From Beroe ovata (Eukaryota; Ctenophora; Nuda; Beroida; Beroidae): 52,189 bases of DNA. A program made the translations under genes and the position numbers. The stretch lies in NCBI GenBank assembly GCA_946803715.1, contig CAMPET010000345.1, forward strand, positions 12,178 through 64,366, read 5' to 3'. Position 1 is the first letter of the stretch, and every line of letters starts with the position of its first letter. The notes beneath the pieces were generated by a model. It saw nothing but the letters and a program-made list of their open reading frames with translations, ran no database searches and was not told where the DNA came from. Positions 1 to 10,639 of the stretch are shown here, in pieces.

Positions 1-32
<32 letters not shown>
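1..32. repeat. (GT)n microsatellite at the window edge
   Basis: Uninterrupted GT dinucleotides, cut by the window start, so the true length is unknown. Confidence 0.95.
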
Positions 33-34
<2 letters not shown>

Positions 35-536
35 TTCTAGCCTGGTACAATTTAAGTATCCTTGGTCAACTTTAAAAGCTTTTCACAGCATTTTCGTATC
101 TTGTCATTGCGTTGATACATAACACGCAATACATCACCAACACCATCAACCACGCCGCCACCTAACTATAAGTAATTAGAGGAAGCTTGAGCAGATTTCT
201 GAGACGAACACTCAATGCTGAAGTTCATTCCATGGATGTCACAGATAAAAAAACCTTTTAACCACGGGAATCGGACTTAAATAATAACATTCACTCGTAT
301 CTCCAATTTCGGTGAACGCGACACAATATACTCAACTTCATTAACCCTCCTATACATAATTAATTATACAATATACATACCTCATTGAAACAACTCGTTG
401 AGGTGTGTTTCACAATAAAGTTGTGTTTCTTTTAGCAATGCATAATGGACTCTGATAGAGTATTATGAAGCGGTTTCAAGTTTGTATAGGTAGCATTTAT
501 GGTGATCCAGGGAGAAGATACCCGTCCTTCGTTCTC

Positions 537-571
<35 letters not shown>

Positions 572-1472
572 GTGTATGTGTGTGTCTGTGCGTGCATCAT
601 GGGTGGGTGAGTGATGAAGGAATAAGTGGACCTTGTCACCAACAAACATGCTCAGAGAATTCGAAATACCTCTTTCGTAAAACAACAATAACTACAATCA
701 TTTATAGATAACAAGATTCATGATATAATTAACTATTTACAAGTGATTACCATCTATCGTTTGCTAATGGCGGAATTTGGCGAACAAATACAAAATAAAA
801 ATAGAAATCTCATTTGTTGCAGTACTATAATTATTCAGTGATCTCTGGACAGCTGTAGACAGATACCAATCATTGTTGCTCATACTATAATAATAGAATA
901 GAACAGAGATCGAAACAGTCCCTATATTAACTTATTAAAATCTTGCATTGAGATTCATCATGGTAAAAACAGAAATATTTTCAACACACCATATTTTAAA
1001 ATCCATCATAGAATAATTCGTATAAGGCATTGGAACAAAACAAAAGTCGAAATATTCAGAAAGGGGCATGATTGGCCGATGTTCAAGCATGAATGATTTT
1101 TATAGGACTACCCAAATTCAACTAATGCCATGATGCAATGGTTTCGTTAGCTAAACAGCCCTGAGGCCGCTCACCGCACTTCTCACATAGTATTCAGACA
1201 AGTAGTTCGATTGTTAGACCAAGATGAAAACAAAGAAACAAACTCACATCACTTATATATACAAGTAGGTAAGATCCCCAACAAATCAACAAGACATCAT
1301 ACTTTATAGTTTCTGTCATGCGCTGTGTTATCAAATCAGAACAACGAGACTTCGTAAAACCAAATCGCAAGATAGAAGATCGTGCACGTTACAATTTGAA
1401 CCTATGATAAAGATACGAGCACGTTATACAACGTTGTGCCATGCGTAAAGCGTTCTCATTAAGTGTTTTTCT
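33..1472. other. Gene-free stretch downstream of RNF103
   Basis: No ORF with a recognisable domain on either strand. The only structure I see is the GT microsatellite near 537-594. The right end abuts the 3' UTR of the minus-strand RNF103 gene. Small open frames here are translations of the microsatellite. Confidence 0.6.
537..594. repeat. (GT)n microsatellite, slightly interrupted
   Basis: GT repeats with single TT and AT interruptions. Open frames encoding runs of Cys-Val or Thr-His across it are artefacts of the repeat. Confidence 0.9.
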
Positions 1473-1482
1473 TTTATTTATT
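1473..1482 (-). terminator. Candidate polyadenylation signal of RNF103
   Basis: Two overlapping AATAAA hexamers on the minus strand, about 125-135 nt past the RNF103 stop codon (1607-1609). The spacing suits a short 3' UTR. Called from sequence only. Confidence 0.5.
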
Positions 1483-1606
1483 CAGATCGAGTCCAAGATC
1501 CCTCGTCAATTCAAGTTTTCCAACCAAGACATTGGAACCCAGTAACAGAACACTCAACACTGCCGATCTGCCACGTTCAAAGTGATTGGAATGACGTGAC
1601 ATGTGG

Positions 1607-4535
1607 TTAGAAGATAGGTTCCCTACACATGGGGCATCTCCACCTATTCTCACACCCACTTGTCATCCATGTTTCTGTACAGGAGGTATGGAAAGTGTGT
1701 GAGCATGGCAGACTAGAGACACACGCTCCACCCCCAAACAGATCCAGACAGATGGCACACTCCTCCACCCCACCACCTCCCTCCTCCCCCTCTCCCCACT
1801 CCCACGTGCTAAGTCCACTCATCAACTCCGAGACACACCTCTGCAGCCACTTCTCGTCCGGCAACTCGCTCACACGTGTTGTGTAAAGGGGCCACGTGAT
1901 CGGGTCGAAGTGAACCAAGTGCTCCACTGTAGGCATGAAGTCCAGGAAGGGTAGTTGGAGGTCCTGGTGACGGGCTACCAGCCCGAGACGATACTTCCTG
2001 TCCAGGTACGAGAGCAGCACGATACTGATGAGGATAATGCTGAGTATAAGAGCCGGATATCGAGATAAGATGAGTGCATCGTGACGTAGCACCGCCGCCA
2101 ACTCCGTGTTCATTAGCCGACGGTAATGCGACATGAAGACGGCGAGAAGTGGCTTCACTTGGGATATCTGAAACACGCTCACAAGGGGCAACCACACTGA
2201 ACAAAGGAGGAAGTTCCGTTTAGCCATGAACCACAACGTTCTGAATATCCGCCGGGCTAGATTCCCATTGGAGAGAAATATTTCGAAGAGACAGCTGTAG
2301 TTGATGAACATAAGAGCAAGGATGAAGAGGTCGTTTGTTGTGGGGGTTAGAGTTGTCAGGAAAAGTCTCAGGGCTTGGTGTTGAAACTGCTCTCCCTTAC
2401 GTGTTCCATACACGTGTGTGAACTCGGGTGTTTTTATCATGATAGTGGATCGTGTCCGATCAAAACGACTTCGCAGAGACTTGGTTTTACATTCGTCTGA
2501 GGTATCCATCACGGCAAATGATACCTGGAGATATAGGTATTATATTTAAACGTGATGTTAGTGAATTATAGTCCAACATTAATCATGTGGATTGTGGAGT
2601 GATCTCATTGCTTGTTTCATATCGTGCTTGAAACATACCTTTCCTATGAACTGTACGGCGAGAGCAGAGATAAATGCAGGAATGATATGTTTCATGTTAC
2701 AGCGGGTTGATTCTGTATGTTGGAGGACTCTGACCGGTTCTTCAGCCTCCCATTTCTCCAGACCATCTACATCCCGTATCTTGGTGACACTCTCTTCTAA
2801 TTTGGCATAAAGCCAACTTATCATGCTCCTTTCAGTTCCCACTCCCTGTGAATAAGGTCGTGACGCATGCGGCATTTGCAAATTGCAACCACAAGCATTT
2901 TGATGTATAGATATTGAATAGAAATGAAATTGACGTAAATTCATGCTGATTATAAACGCAAAACCTGGTAGACTTCTATCCTTGGTCTACTGTCATATTT
3001 GGACGGCATTGTTAAGATCATGGCTGGCACAATCCTCCAACCCTGCTTTAAACACCAAGTATTATGCCGTGGACAGTAAAATGTACCAGTCTGAATACCG
3101 ATACGACTGAGCCTCTTAGCCAGCACGTTCCACAGGGGATACTGTGGGAAGGGCTTGTGGCCGTGTGGAACGACCCTGACCACCCAAACCGCCGACTTGG
3201 AGTCCTCAACCTGAGGAGATTCAAATATTAGTAGAGATGCAATATGATAGGTATTGGTAGAGGTACATTGAGATGATAACATTATCTATCAGAGCTAGTG
3301 TAGTTATAAAGACAAAAACTTTACCAGAAACAAATACATGAAAGATTTCTCATGGTATAATAGTGTGTAACTTCACATCCAATTAAATGGTATGTCCCAC
3401 TTCATTAGAACTCTAAGAGAGATGCCATGTTAAAATCACATGTAACTTGACACGACAACAACACTCAATGTGAATGACACATTGAAATTAAACTTCTATA
3501 CACTTCTTTAGTACAACAACTCATCAACCTCTTTACATAATGGCAAGACTTGTTACATAATTAGTAAGCAAATGAGTACATTCTTGATGATCTATGATTC
3601 AGCTTGCAAAATATTAAAAGCATTTTCTTGTCACTGAAGCTACATATGCATAGTAAATAATATGGAAAGCTGAGAAAAAGGAACAACCCCATCTGTAATT
3701 GGGATTACATTTTACTATCCAAATCAATATTTTCATAACCTCTTCCAAGAAGTGAGATTCTGATGTAAAGTTGAGGGAATCTTGGAATGATGCTGAGTGA
3801 AGCAAAACTTCGCTCTCTTCAGTACTGAGCCCTCCACTGTCTTCTACTGCCTCCACAAGGGCACTCTTCTCTACAAGATCGTCGTGGGGTATACCACGTG
3901 CTTCTAACAATTCCTTCAATTGTCTTATGCTGAAATTTGGAGTGTCAGGTGGAAGTTAACATTGCAATCCAGCAATACATCACATTGTATGTCATGGTAT
4001 ATGTGATACATAAGTAGTTACATAATGGCTGAGTGAAACCCTTCATGACCCTCAAATGACTCCCTGGAGAATGCACATATCATCCAGATATTGTATCATT
4101 CAGATATTGCATCTGTAGATATATTTAGGGAAATACATGATGTATGTCAAACACAATCATTGTGTAGAACTGATTTTCACAAAACTCTGAGTAATTAAAA
4201 CTGAATTATATATAAGAACTTCATCCCTAGAAGGACAGGGGCTATTATAGGTAGTGTATGAATGAAAGGTCATGGCTAAGAATTGGGTCGTATGAAAATA
4301 TATCAATGACCCCCTACTGACCCCCTGCTGACCCCCTACTGACCCCCTACGGACNAATTTCAATGATAAATCTTTTTTCAGATAGAGGTGAAAAGGGAAC
4401 ATACCTGAGAGCAAGGGGGTCCACAAGCTGGAGTGGCAGCCGCTCGGCTTCTAACCATGACAGCCATTCACAAAAGCGGATACACACAACAAGAAGTAAG
4501 ACACAGAGCACCAAGAGAGCTACACGCAGTAGCAT
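1607..4535 (-). CDS. RNF103: RNF103-like (KF-1) membrane-anchored RING-H2 E3 ubiquitin ligase
   Basis: Five exons on the minus strand: 4405-4535, 3740-3929, 2965-3210, 2639-2845, 1607-2524. Every junction is GT-AG and phases agree, giving 563 aa (human RNF103 has 685). The N-terminus is a hydrophobic signal-anchor followed by LPLQLVDPLAL, then an LKELLEARG segment, a VEDSKSAVWVVRV block and GIQTGTFYC, all in the order of the vertebrate protein. The last exon carries several hydrophobic helices and ends in a RING-H2 finger: Cys514, Cys517, Cys532, His534, His537, Cys540, Cys555, Cys558. The family is an ER-membrane ligase linked to ER-associated degradation (family knowledge). The shortening relative to human lies mainly in the acidic linker before the RING, and the protein ends five residues after the last RING cysteine. 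Intron 1 contains a 13-bp tandem repeat and a single N (4355). The start is the ATG opening the signal anchor. Confidence 0.93.
4306..4355. repeat. ~13-bp tandem repeat (TGACCCCCTACTG type) ending at a single N
   Basis: About four copies of a TGACCCCCTRCT unit in RNF103 intron 1, followed directly by the N at 4355. The join may have collapsed or truncated a longer array. Confidence 0.8.
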
Positions 4536-5434
4536 GGCTTAGTGATCCGGGTGTGTCTGCCAGACCAGTAGCTGCCACCTTGCTAGAAGAAAGATTTGAA
4601 ATGTGTGATTAGGCTATCAACTTCTGTGACAGAGTGGTCTGTATGAATCCCCACTGTTTTGGTTTCTAGTTAAACATGACCTATAGCAAGGATCTCCACC
4701 TTGTATGCCAGGCTAGGCACATAACCACTCTGTCTTGACCAAAGTCAATTTGATTGTATGAAGTCGTGTTGAAATGTTTTAAACTTTTCAACACTACTTT
4801 ATACAATTCAATACAATACAAAACATTCCCAATGTCAAGTTATTAAAATTCAGATCCAGTTATCAAAATTCAGTTTCATTACTTTGTCGCAGAGTTTCAA
4901 TCAGTTTCAGTTATGCAACTTATAAACGGTGACCGTTCATTCAGTTAATGAATTATAACCCAATTAATGTTAAGTACCATGGAACAGTTGAATACATTGT
5001 CTATAGCGATTGCAATTTGCAAGCAATATACAGCAGTAGCCAGGATACCTATCTGTCTTTGAAGAGATATTGAATCTGTTCACACAGAATTCAATCATTA
5101 TATGATAGGAACTGATTGGAATCGATTATATGGGTTGAGACCTGAGTTCTTGTTTGGGGCCAAACACTTGAATAGTTAAATTCCAATGACAAGATTCTTT
5201 AGTCTGACATGGACTGCTGCCATGTTAATGAGCCATTCAGGTGTAGAGTCATTCAGGTCTGAAAAACCAGTATAATAGAGAAATGAACTTATATGTCTCC
5301 ACACTCCAGCAATACAATGTAAGGACTTGATGCTTTACGCCTTTACATTTAGTGTCATTACATAATACATTAATGCCTTTACATTTAATGTCATTAAAAG
5401 TGACATTAATCTGCATTCTGCAATATTATATTTG
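4536..5434. other. Intergenic, 5' of RNF103
   Basis: AT-rich sequence without a supportable gene. It would hold the RNF103 promoter and 5' UTR, but I see no distinctive element. Confidence 0.5.
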
Positions 5435-5486
5435 TTTGCCGGCTGTTATCTGTCCAAGAAACAGTGGACAGATAACATCCGGCAAA
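5435..5486. repeat. Near-perfect inverted repeat (21-bp arms, 10-bp loop)
   Basis: Arms 5435-5455 and 5466-5486 differ at one position. The arm TTTGCCGGCTGTTATCTGTCC recurs as a single arm at about 45508-45530, next to another N and the same CG-rich tail. This indicates a dispersed fold-back repeat rather than a local accident. Confidence 0.8.
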
Positions 5487-5544
5487 TATTTGTAGGCTTG
5501 CCACCGCGCGCGCCGCGCAATTTTTAAATTATACAGAATTTTTG

Positions 5545-6010
5545 AAGTCAATTGAATGAAGCCCACACTCTTTTTTACCACAAATCTTCTGACAGTTTCA
5601 AGACATTATAGCTATATACTTTAATCTTTTCTTCAGGATCTCCAGTGTGGCCCTCGCTTTTCAATTTTGATTGTGATAAGCTTAAGTGTTGTAGGATTTC
5701 ACCCTACCCTTGCTGGCGGGATTTTATCCCTGGCAAGGCCAAGGGGCGGATTGAAAATCGCGCGCACCGACGGTAGGGTAAAATCCTACAATGATAAGTG
5801 GTGTTTATAAGTTGATAATGTTGCTGCTTGATGTGTAACAGTGGTAATGTAATGTACTAATTTATTCTATTTATTTTGATGCTTCAGATGATTGAACATT
5901 ATTTTGATATTGTACAAAACAATTAACATCCATCAACTTTTTCTTTCTTGATTGAATAATTGTGAATGAAAAATTCACCCTCGAAGACTTAAGTGTAAGA
6001 AATGCTTCCC
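5545..6010. repeat. Dispersed repeat, family A (copy 1)
   Basis: Sequence starting near the AATTGAATGAAGCCCACAC block and running through TTTCAAGACA, CTTCAGGATCTCCA and GTACAAAACAATTAACATCC is repeated with moderate divergence at about 8455-8775. Pieces also occur at 26783-26860 and, inverted, at 27740-27766. This copy is split by the MITE at 5681-5791. Confidence 0.8.
5681..5791. mobile_element. MITE with TTGTAGGATTT terminal inverted repeats
   Basis: The terminal arms 5689-5709 and about 5771-5791 are inverted copies of TTGTAGGATTTYACCCTACC. The interior contains a second hairpin (CCTTGCTGGCGGG with its complement). The related family A copy at about 8575-8600 shows the unoccupied site. 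The right flank TGATAAGTG is also found on the left if a 6-bp AGCTTA insertion is allowed, so this is consistent with the 9-bp target duplication that other copies show exactly. Confidence 0.85.
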
Positions 6011-6900
6011 AACAAATTTGAGCTTTAGCAGTGATGGTTGAATGAACATGGACCTTCAATCTGGGACTTAAGTGAAACTTTTATCCACTTTCTAAACTGA
6101 ATTGAAATAATTTCTTACAGCACTGAACTATCATATAGTTAAACATACTTTCAGAAGCTCAGGACACTCAACCAATTGTGAGGACTAAGGACTGTTAATT
6201 AGACCACCACCTGGAGGTCTATGTATTATATAGATCAGTCATACTAGGCCAATAATTATTCGTTTAACATATACTAGTAAAAGGAAATTTTTTAGTAAAA
6301 GGAAATTTTATTTTTACATCAATAATCAACAAATATTTTGAAATATGGTAGTTTATAGATTTGTCACGGGGTTGTAAGAGGCTGGTAGGTCCCATGAGAG
6401 CGATTTAAAATGGTAATAATTTAAAATACAAAGCATACTATAGAATAATTAGATATTGTTAAAAACGTATTGTATGAGTTAGATTTTAGATGGTTTACTA
6501 AATCAATAAGGTCGTGAACAAGACCAAAAGTTGTTCGAAAATTGTTGCTAATCCGAGGCCTATAAATTAAGATGATATAAGAAGGGGCACACAACATGTG
6601 TTGATGAAGGGAAGGAGTACTGGTGTTTGTTCCTCACCGTGGGACACATAGTGCCTGGCAGTCATCAAAGAACTAATTGATCTTGATCGGGGAATGAGTT
6701 TGCGGATTTAACAGGGAACAGCCTCAGAAGATCAAGATTGAATGCTACGATGTGGTTGAGCCCATGTCCTCAACCATAGTAAAGCTAAAGTCAAATATAC
6801 CTTCTATCTACCTATAACTTAGCAAGCATAAGCTGGGAGCCAGAGTGTGTCAGTACTCAGTAGTGTTAGGAGAGTATAGAGGTCAGTCAGGGCATTTCAT
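6011..6900. other. Intergenic, no gene seen
   Basis: AT-rich sequence with no ORF of interest and no clear repeat beyond a direct duplication of a TTAGTAAAAGGAAATTTT segment near 6273-6310. Confidence 0.5.
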
Positions 6901-6939
6901 TGGAGAGGAGGAATGCCAGCACTGCACGAAGAAAATATN

Positions 6940-8124
6940 TTCAAATCTATTCTACCAATTATCATAAGCAGTCTTACTCACATTGTCAACCTAAGTTTAT
7001 CCACTGGACAGTTCCCAGAAACTTGTAAGCTTGCTGTTGTTTCACCAATCTTCAAAAGTGGCAACAGTAATGACCCTAATGATTATAGGCCAATCTCAAT
7101 ATTACCAATTATCTCGAAATGTATAGAGCACTGCGCAAATGGCCAACTCTCCAATTACTTTGAAAGTAGTAAACTCCTTAGTAATCATCAGTATGGATTT
7201 AGGAAAAACTACTCAACTACCTATTTAACCCTTGATATGTTTGATAAATTGTTCGATTATAAGTCTAAAGGAAATACTCCTGCTCTCATATTCCTGGATA
7301 TAAAAAAGGCTTTTGACACAGTTGATCACAATATACTTATCGAAAAACTTAAGTTCTATGGAGTCGATGGAACTGCTATCCTTTGGATAAAAAATTACCT
7401 TACAAACCGTAAGCAGGCCACAAAGTTCTTAGGTTTAGAGAGTCAATTTCTCTCAATCAAGTTCGGTGTACCCCAAGGCAGCCTTCTTGGACCTCTCCTG
7501 TTTAGTATCTATATAAACGATCTTGTCAATGCATGCAATTTATCTTATCCATACTTATTTGCAGATGATGGAGCCTTACTCTTCGACAACATCTGCCGCA
7601 CCACATATCTAAGCATTAAGATAGAAATGATGACAATCATCAAGTGGTTAAATGTTAATAAGTTATCTTTAAATATTGATAAGACTAAAATCCTCATCTT
7701 TGATAAAGCTAACTTCTCAGTGAAAATTCGATTGAATAATGATTACTCCATCAAAGAATGTAAGTCCTTTAAGTATCTGGGGTTGATGGTCGATAACCAA
7801 CTGAAATTTGATGTCCACATTGATTACATCAAGAAGAAAATTCAAAAGCGAATAGGGGCCATGTATAGGGGAAGCTCTCTGTTGCCAATAAAGTACAGGA
7901 AAATGTTTGCTAACTCCTTAATCCTGCCCCACTTTGATTACCTAGATACAATCTATGGTAGGGCTCCTAAGTCCAAGCTTCAAGAACTAGACATCCTGTA
8001 CAAGAAAGTTGCCAAAATAGCCCTGGGAGTTGAAAAAACTGAAAGCAGTCTAAATGTCTACAGAGACATGACTTGGCTCCCACTCCATCTCAGGCGTCAG
8101 GTACACCTATCATCGTACATGTTT
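6940..8124 (+). mobile_element. Non-LTR (LINE) retrotransposon reverse-transcriptase fragment
   Basis: An open frame translates through the piece lying exactly between the single Ns at 6939 and 8125. RT landmarks appear in order: NDPNDYRPISILP, QYGFRKNYSTT, motif A FLDIKKAFDTVDH (catalytic Asp), motif B GVPQGSLLGPLL, motif C FADD, motif D NIDKTKILIF and a thumb region FKYLGLMVDN. This is the layout of the CR1/L2/jockey side of non-LTR elements. No endonuclease domain precedes it. The frame is uninterrupted, so this copy may be young, but both ends are assembly joins, so neither its start nor its end can be trusted. Confidence 0.88.
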
Positions 8125-8135
8125 NATACCATAAA

Positions 8136-8160
8136 TTCTTATCTTATCTTATCTTATCTA
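8136..8160. repeat. Short (TTATC)n tandem repeat
   Basis: Four to five TTATC units just after the N that ends the RT fragment. LINE families often end in short tandem repeats, so it could be the element's 3' tail. This is only a suggestion because an N intervenes. Confidence 0.6.
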
Positions 8161-8214
8161 TTTCTCATTCTATCTCCTGTTTTAGACTTATCAACACTAC
8201 TTAATACAATCAAA

Positions 8215-8400
8215 TTTGAGGATGATGTGCATTCTCAGGGAGATCCTGTAGATGGTGTTTTAGCTTAGATAAGTTTAAATTCCAAAACTATCAGTTGATT
8301 AGTGGGGTGTGTAAGGTTCGATTTATGATCAATGTGTCATACCTCTTGAGTTTCATTTACTTGCTCTCATCCTGACATCAGCAAATCATCTCATAGAAAC
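8215..8400. repeat. Dispersed repeat, family B (copy 1)
   Basis: The block with GGAGATCCTGTAGATGG, AACTATCAGTTGATTAGT and GTGTCATACCTCTTGAGTTTC recurs at about 28606-28775 in the same orientation and at about 27950-28140 inverted. Here it sits directly upstream of family A copy 2, so A and B may be parts of one longer element. Confidence 0.8.
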
Positions 8401-8431
8401 TTCCTATATTAAATGTTTATAAATGTTGTGT

Positions 8432-8790
8432 CAGATGATTGAACAATGTAGACAGCGATACAAAGTTAATTGAATCAAACCCACACATTTTTTCACCACG
8501 ACTCAACTGACAGTTTCAAGACAATATAGTCTCTTCTTCAGGATCTCCATAAAGTGTGGCCCTTGCTTCTCAAATTTGATTGTAATAAGTGGTGTTGATA
8601 AGTTAAAAATGTTGCTGGTTGATATGTAGCAGTGGCAATGTAATTTACTAGTTCATTCTATTTATTTGATATTGTACAAAACAATTAACATCCATTAACT
8701 TATTCTTTCTTGATTGAATAATTGTGAATGAAAAATTCATCCTTGAAGACTAAAGTGTAAGAAATGCTTCCCAACATATATTAACAATTA
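8432..8790. repeat. Dispersed repeat, family A (copy 2, no MITE)
   Basis: Alignable to 5545-6010 with small indels. It lacks the 111-bp MITE and so supplies the pre-insertion sequence for that element. Confidence 0.8.
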
Positions 8791-9418
8791 ACATTAAGGT
8801 CTTCCACTATCTCATATCTCTTACTTGTACCTAAACCTTTACTTGGGAGCTACATTGATCATGAACTTGACTGTACAGTGCACCCCTTTCCCTTTCTGGC
8901 AAGTTAGTAACTTGAAGTTACAGAACTTTGTCCTTTTCAAGAGTCCCACACTTGTATTTAGTGAAGTTTTGAGTGTGTTCTCGGGTTCCCCTGGTCTCTA
9001 AAAGTTTAATCCTGCAGAAATATGTAGTTTAGTGCAAGGAATTAAATCTTTATGGACCTGTCTTCATGGAACCCAATACTTGTTCATCATAGCTTCATAG
9101 GGCTCGAGATTCCCTCCGAATCCACTGCAAAGCATCCATTGTCAACCAATTTGAGTTTTAACTTTGTTTTTAGAGCCCATGTATGTTTCATTATATTTCA
9201 CCACTGGTAGTTGGTACCAACTGTACACAGATTACAACATTGAATCATATATGATGGTATTGTCAAAACCAGTATATTTTCAGTAAAATCCCCTCCTTGT
9301 GGTCATTGTGATATTTTGGGTAGCCAGTAGGACTATCATAGGAACCCTAGATTATAGAGATTAGAGGTTAGGAAATATGAAATTATTACGATGATCAATG
9401 ATATTCATGACATTTCAG
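8791..9418. other. Intergenic upstream of the Rab-like gene
   Basis: No gene or repeat recognised. The final bases form a splice-acceptor-like CATTTCAG ending at 9418, one base before the ATG of the next gene. Confidence 0.5.
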
Positions 9419-9419
9419 A

Positions 9420-10639
9420 ATGTCAAAAACTGAGTATGACTATCAGTTGAGGATCGTTCTTTCTGGTGAAACTGGTGTTGGAAAAACATGTCTGCTCAAC
9501 CAACTTTGTGAAAAGGAATTCATAATACCTCCATTAACTGTTGGAGTTGATCAAAGATACCACAGTCTACAATTCCAAGATATGAAAATAAAACTTCAGA
9601 TAATTGATACTGCCGGAAATCACAGATTTCGCGGAATCACAAAGTAAGCACAGTGCTGAATGTAGTTAATTGGTTTGGAGCTTTTTCTCATTATTCGAGA
9701 TTGATATCAATTATCAATGTTTCTATGTTAGGGAAATTTTTTTGAGTGATTAAACCATTCCACAATAATATTCTAAGACAAATTCAGATGTGTAGTGTGT
9801 ACACTGTGCAGTTGTATTATGGCCCTATAATGAAACCATTTTCCTCCTGATCAGATCATATTACAAGGGCATTGCAGCTGCAATTATAGTGTACGACGTT
9901 ACTCAACGTTCCACGTTTAAAGAAGTAGAATCATGGTTGCAGGACTGTTTATTACAGTGTGAACCTAACACAACGACCGTGCTGTTAGGAAACAAGTGCG
10001 ATATTACGGAGAAGCGACAAGTTTCCACAGAGGTAGGTATATTAGGGTGTTATCCCTCTGCACTATGATATATGCTATGCATAATGTGCATTATATAGAT
10101 GGGATGTGGATATTTTGCAGTGTGTGCCCAGTCATACAAAGGCTGCAATCACATTAACTTTCTATTTCTATACTTCTATTTTGGCTTCTGTAGGAGTATT
10201 CCTGGCACATTGAACGATTTCCCATAGATTTGTTACTGAATATGGCCCCATTTTAGGAGACGGGCAAAATAAATTAGAATCTTCATTGTGTCATACCTAC
10301 TAAACTTTCCTGAAATTGAACACACACATCCATAATACGAGTTGCAGATATATATAATGATGCTGTATAACGTCCATTTATACTCTCATGTTATATCACA
10401 CTTCAAATAACTTTGCGCAGGAAGGAGCAGAGTATGCGCGGCGCAACAAGATGATTTTCTTCGAGTGCAGTGCACACAATCACACAGACATCACGTCCGT
10501 TATCAACGTGATAGTTGAACAAGTGTACTGCACGCTGATGGCAGGTCACACCTCGCTGAGCGTTGACTCTGGGATCAGGGATAGTACCATGGACCCCTCA
10601 CTCGCGTTTGATACAGATTGTACTGTACACTCAGACTGA
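9420..10639 (+). CDS. Divergent Rab-like small GTPase with altered switch II and no prenylation motif
   Basis: Three exons, 9420-9643, 9855-10032 and 10421-10639, with GT-AG junctions and matching phases, encode 206 aa. Ras-fold motifs: P-loop GETGVGKT (16-23), switch I Thr40, G3 IDTAGN (62-67), SYYKGIAAAIIVYDV, G4 GNKCD (120-124), G5 ECSAH (149-153). Overall length and the SYYKG/VYDVT core are Rab-like. Two things are odd. The catalytic Gln of DTAGQ is Asn67, followed by His in place of Glu. The C-terminus reads TDCTVHSD, with no CC, CXC or CaaX box, so normal Rab geranylgeranylation is not expected. It could be a lineage-specific Rab/RabL paralogue. I cannot assign an orthologue. It lies 4.7 kb upstream of Rab2 on the same strand. 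The ATG follows an acceptor-like AG by one base, so a 5' leader exon or trans-splicing is likely. Confidence 0.88.
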
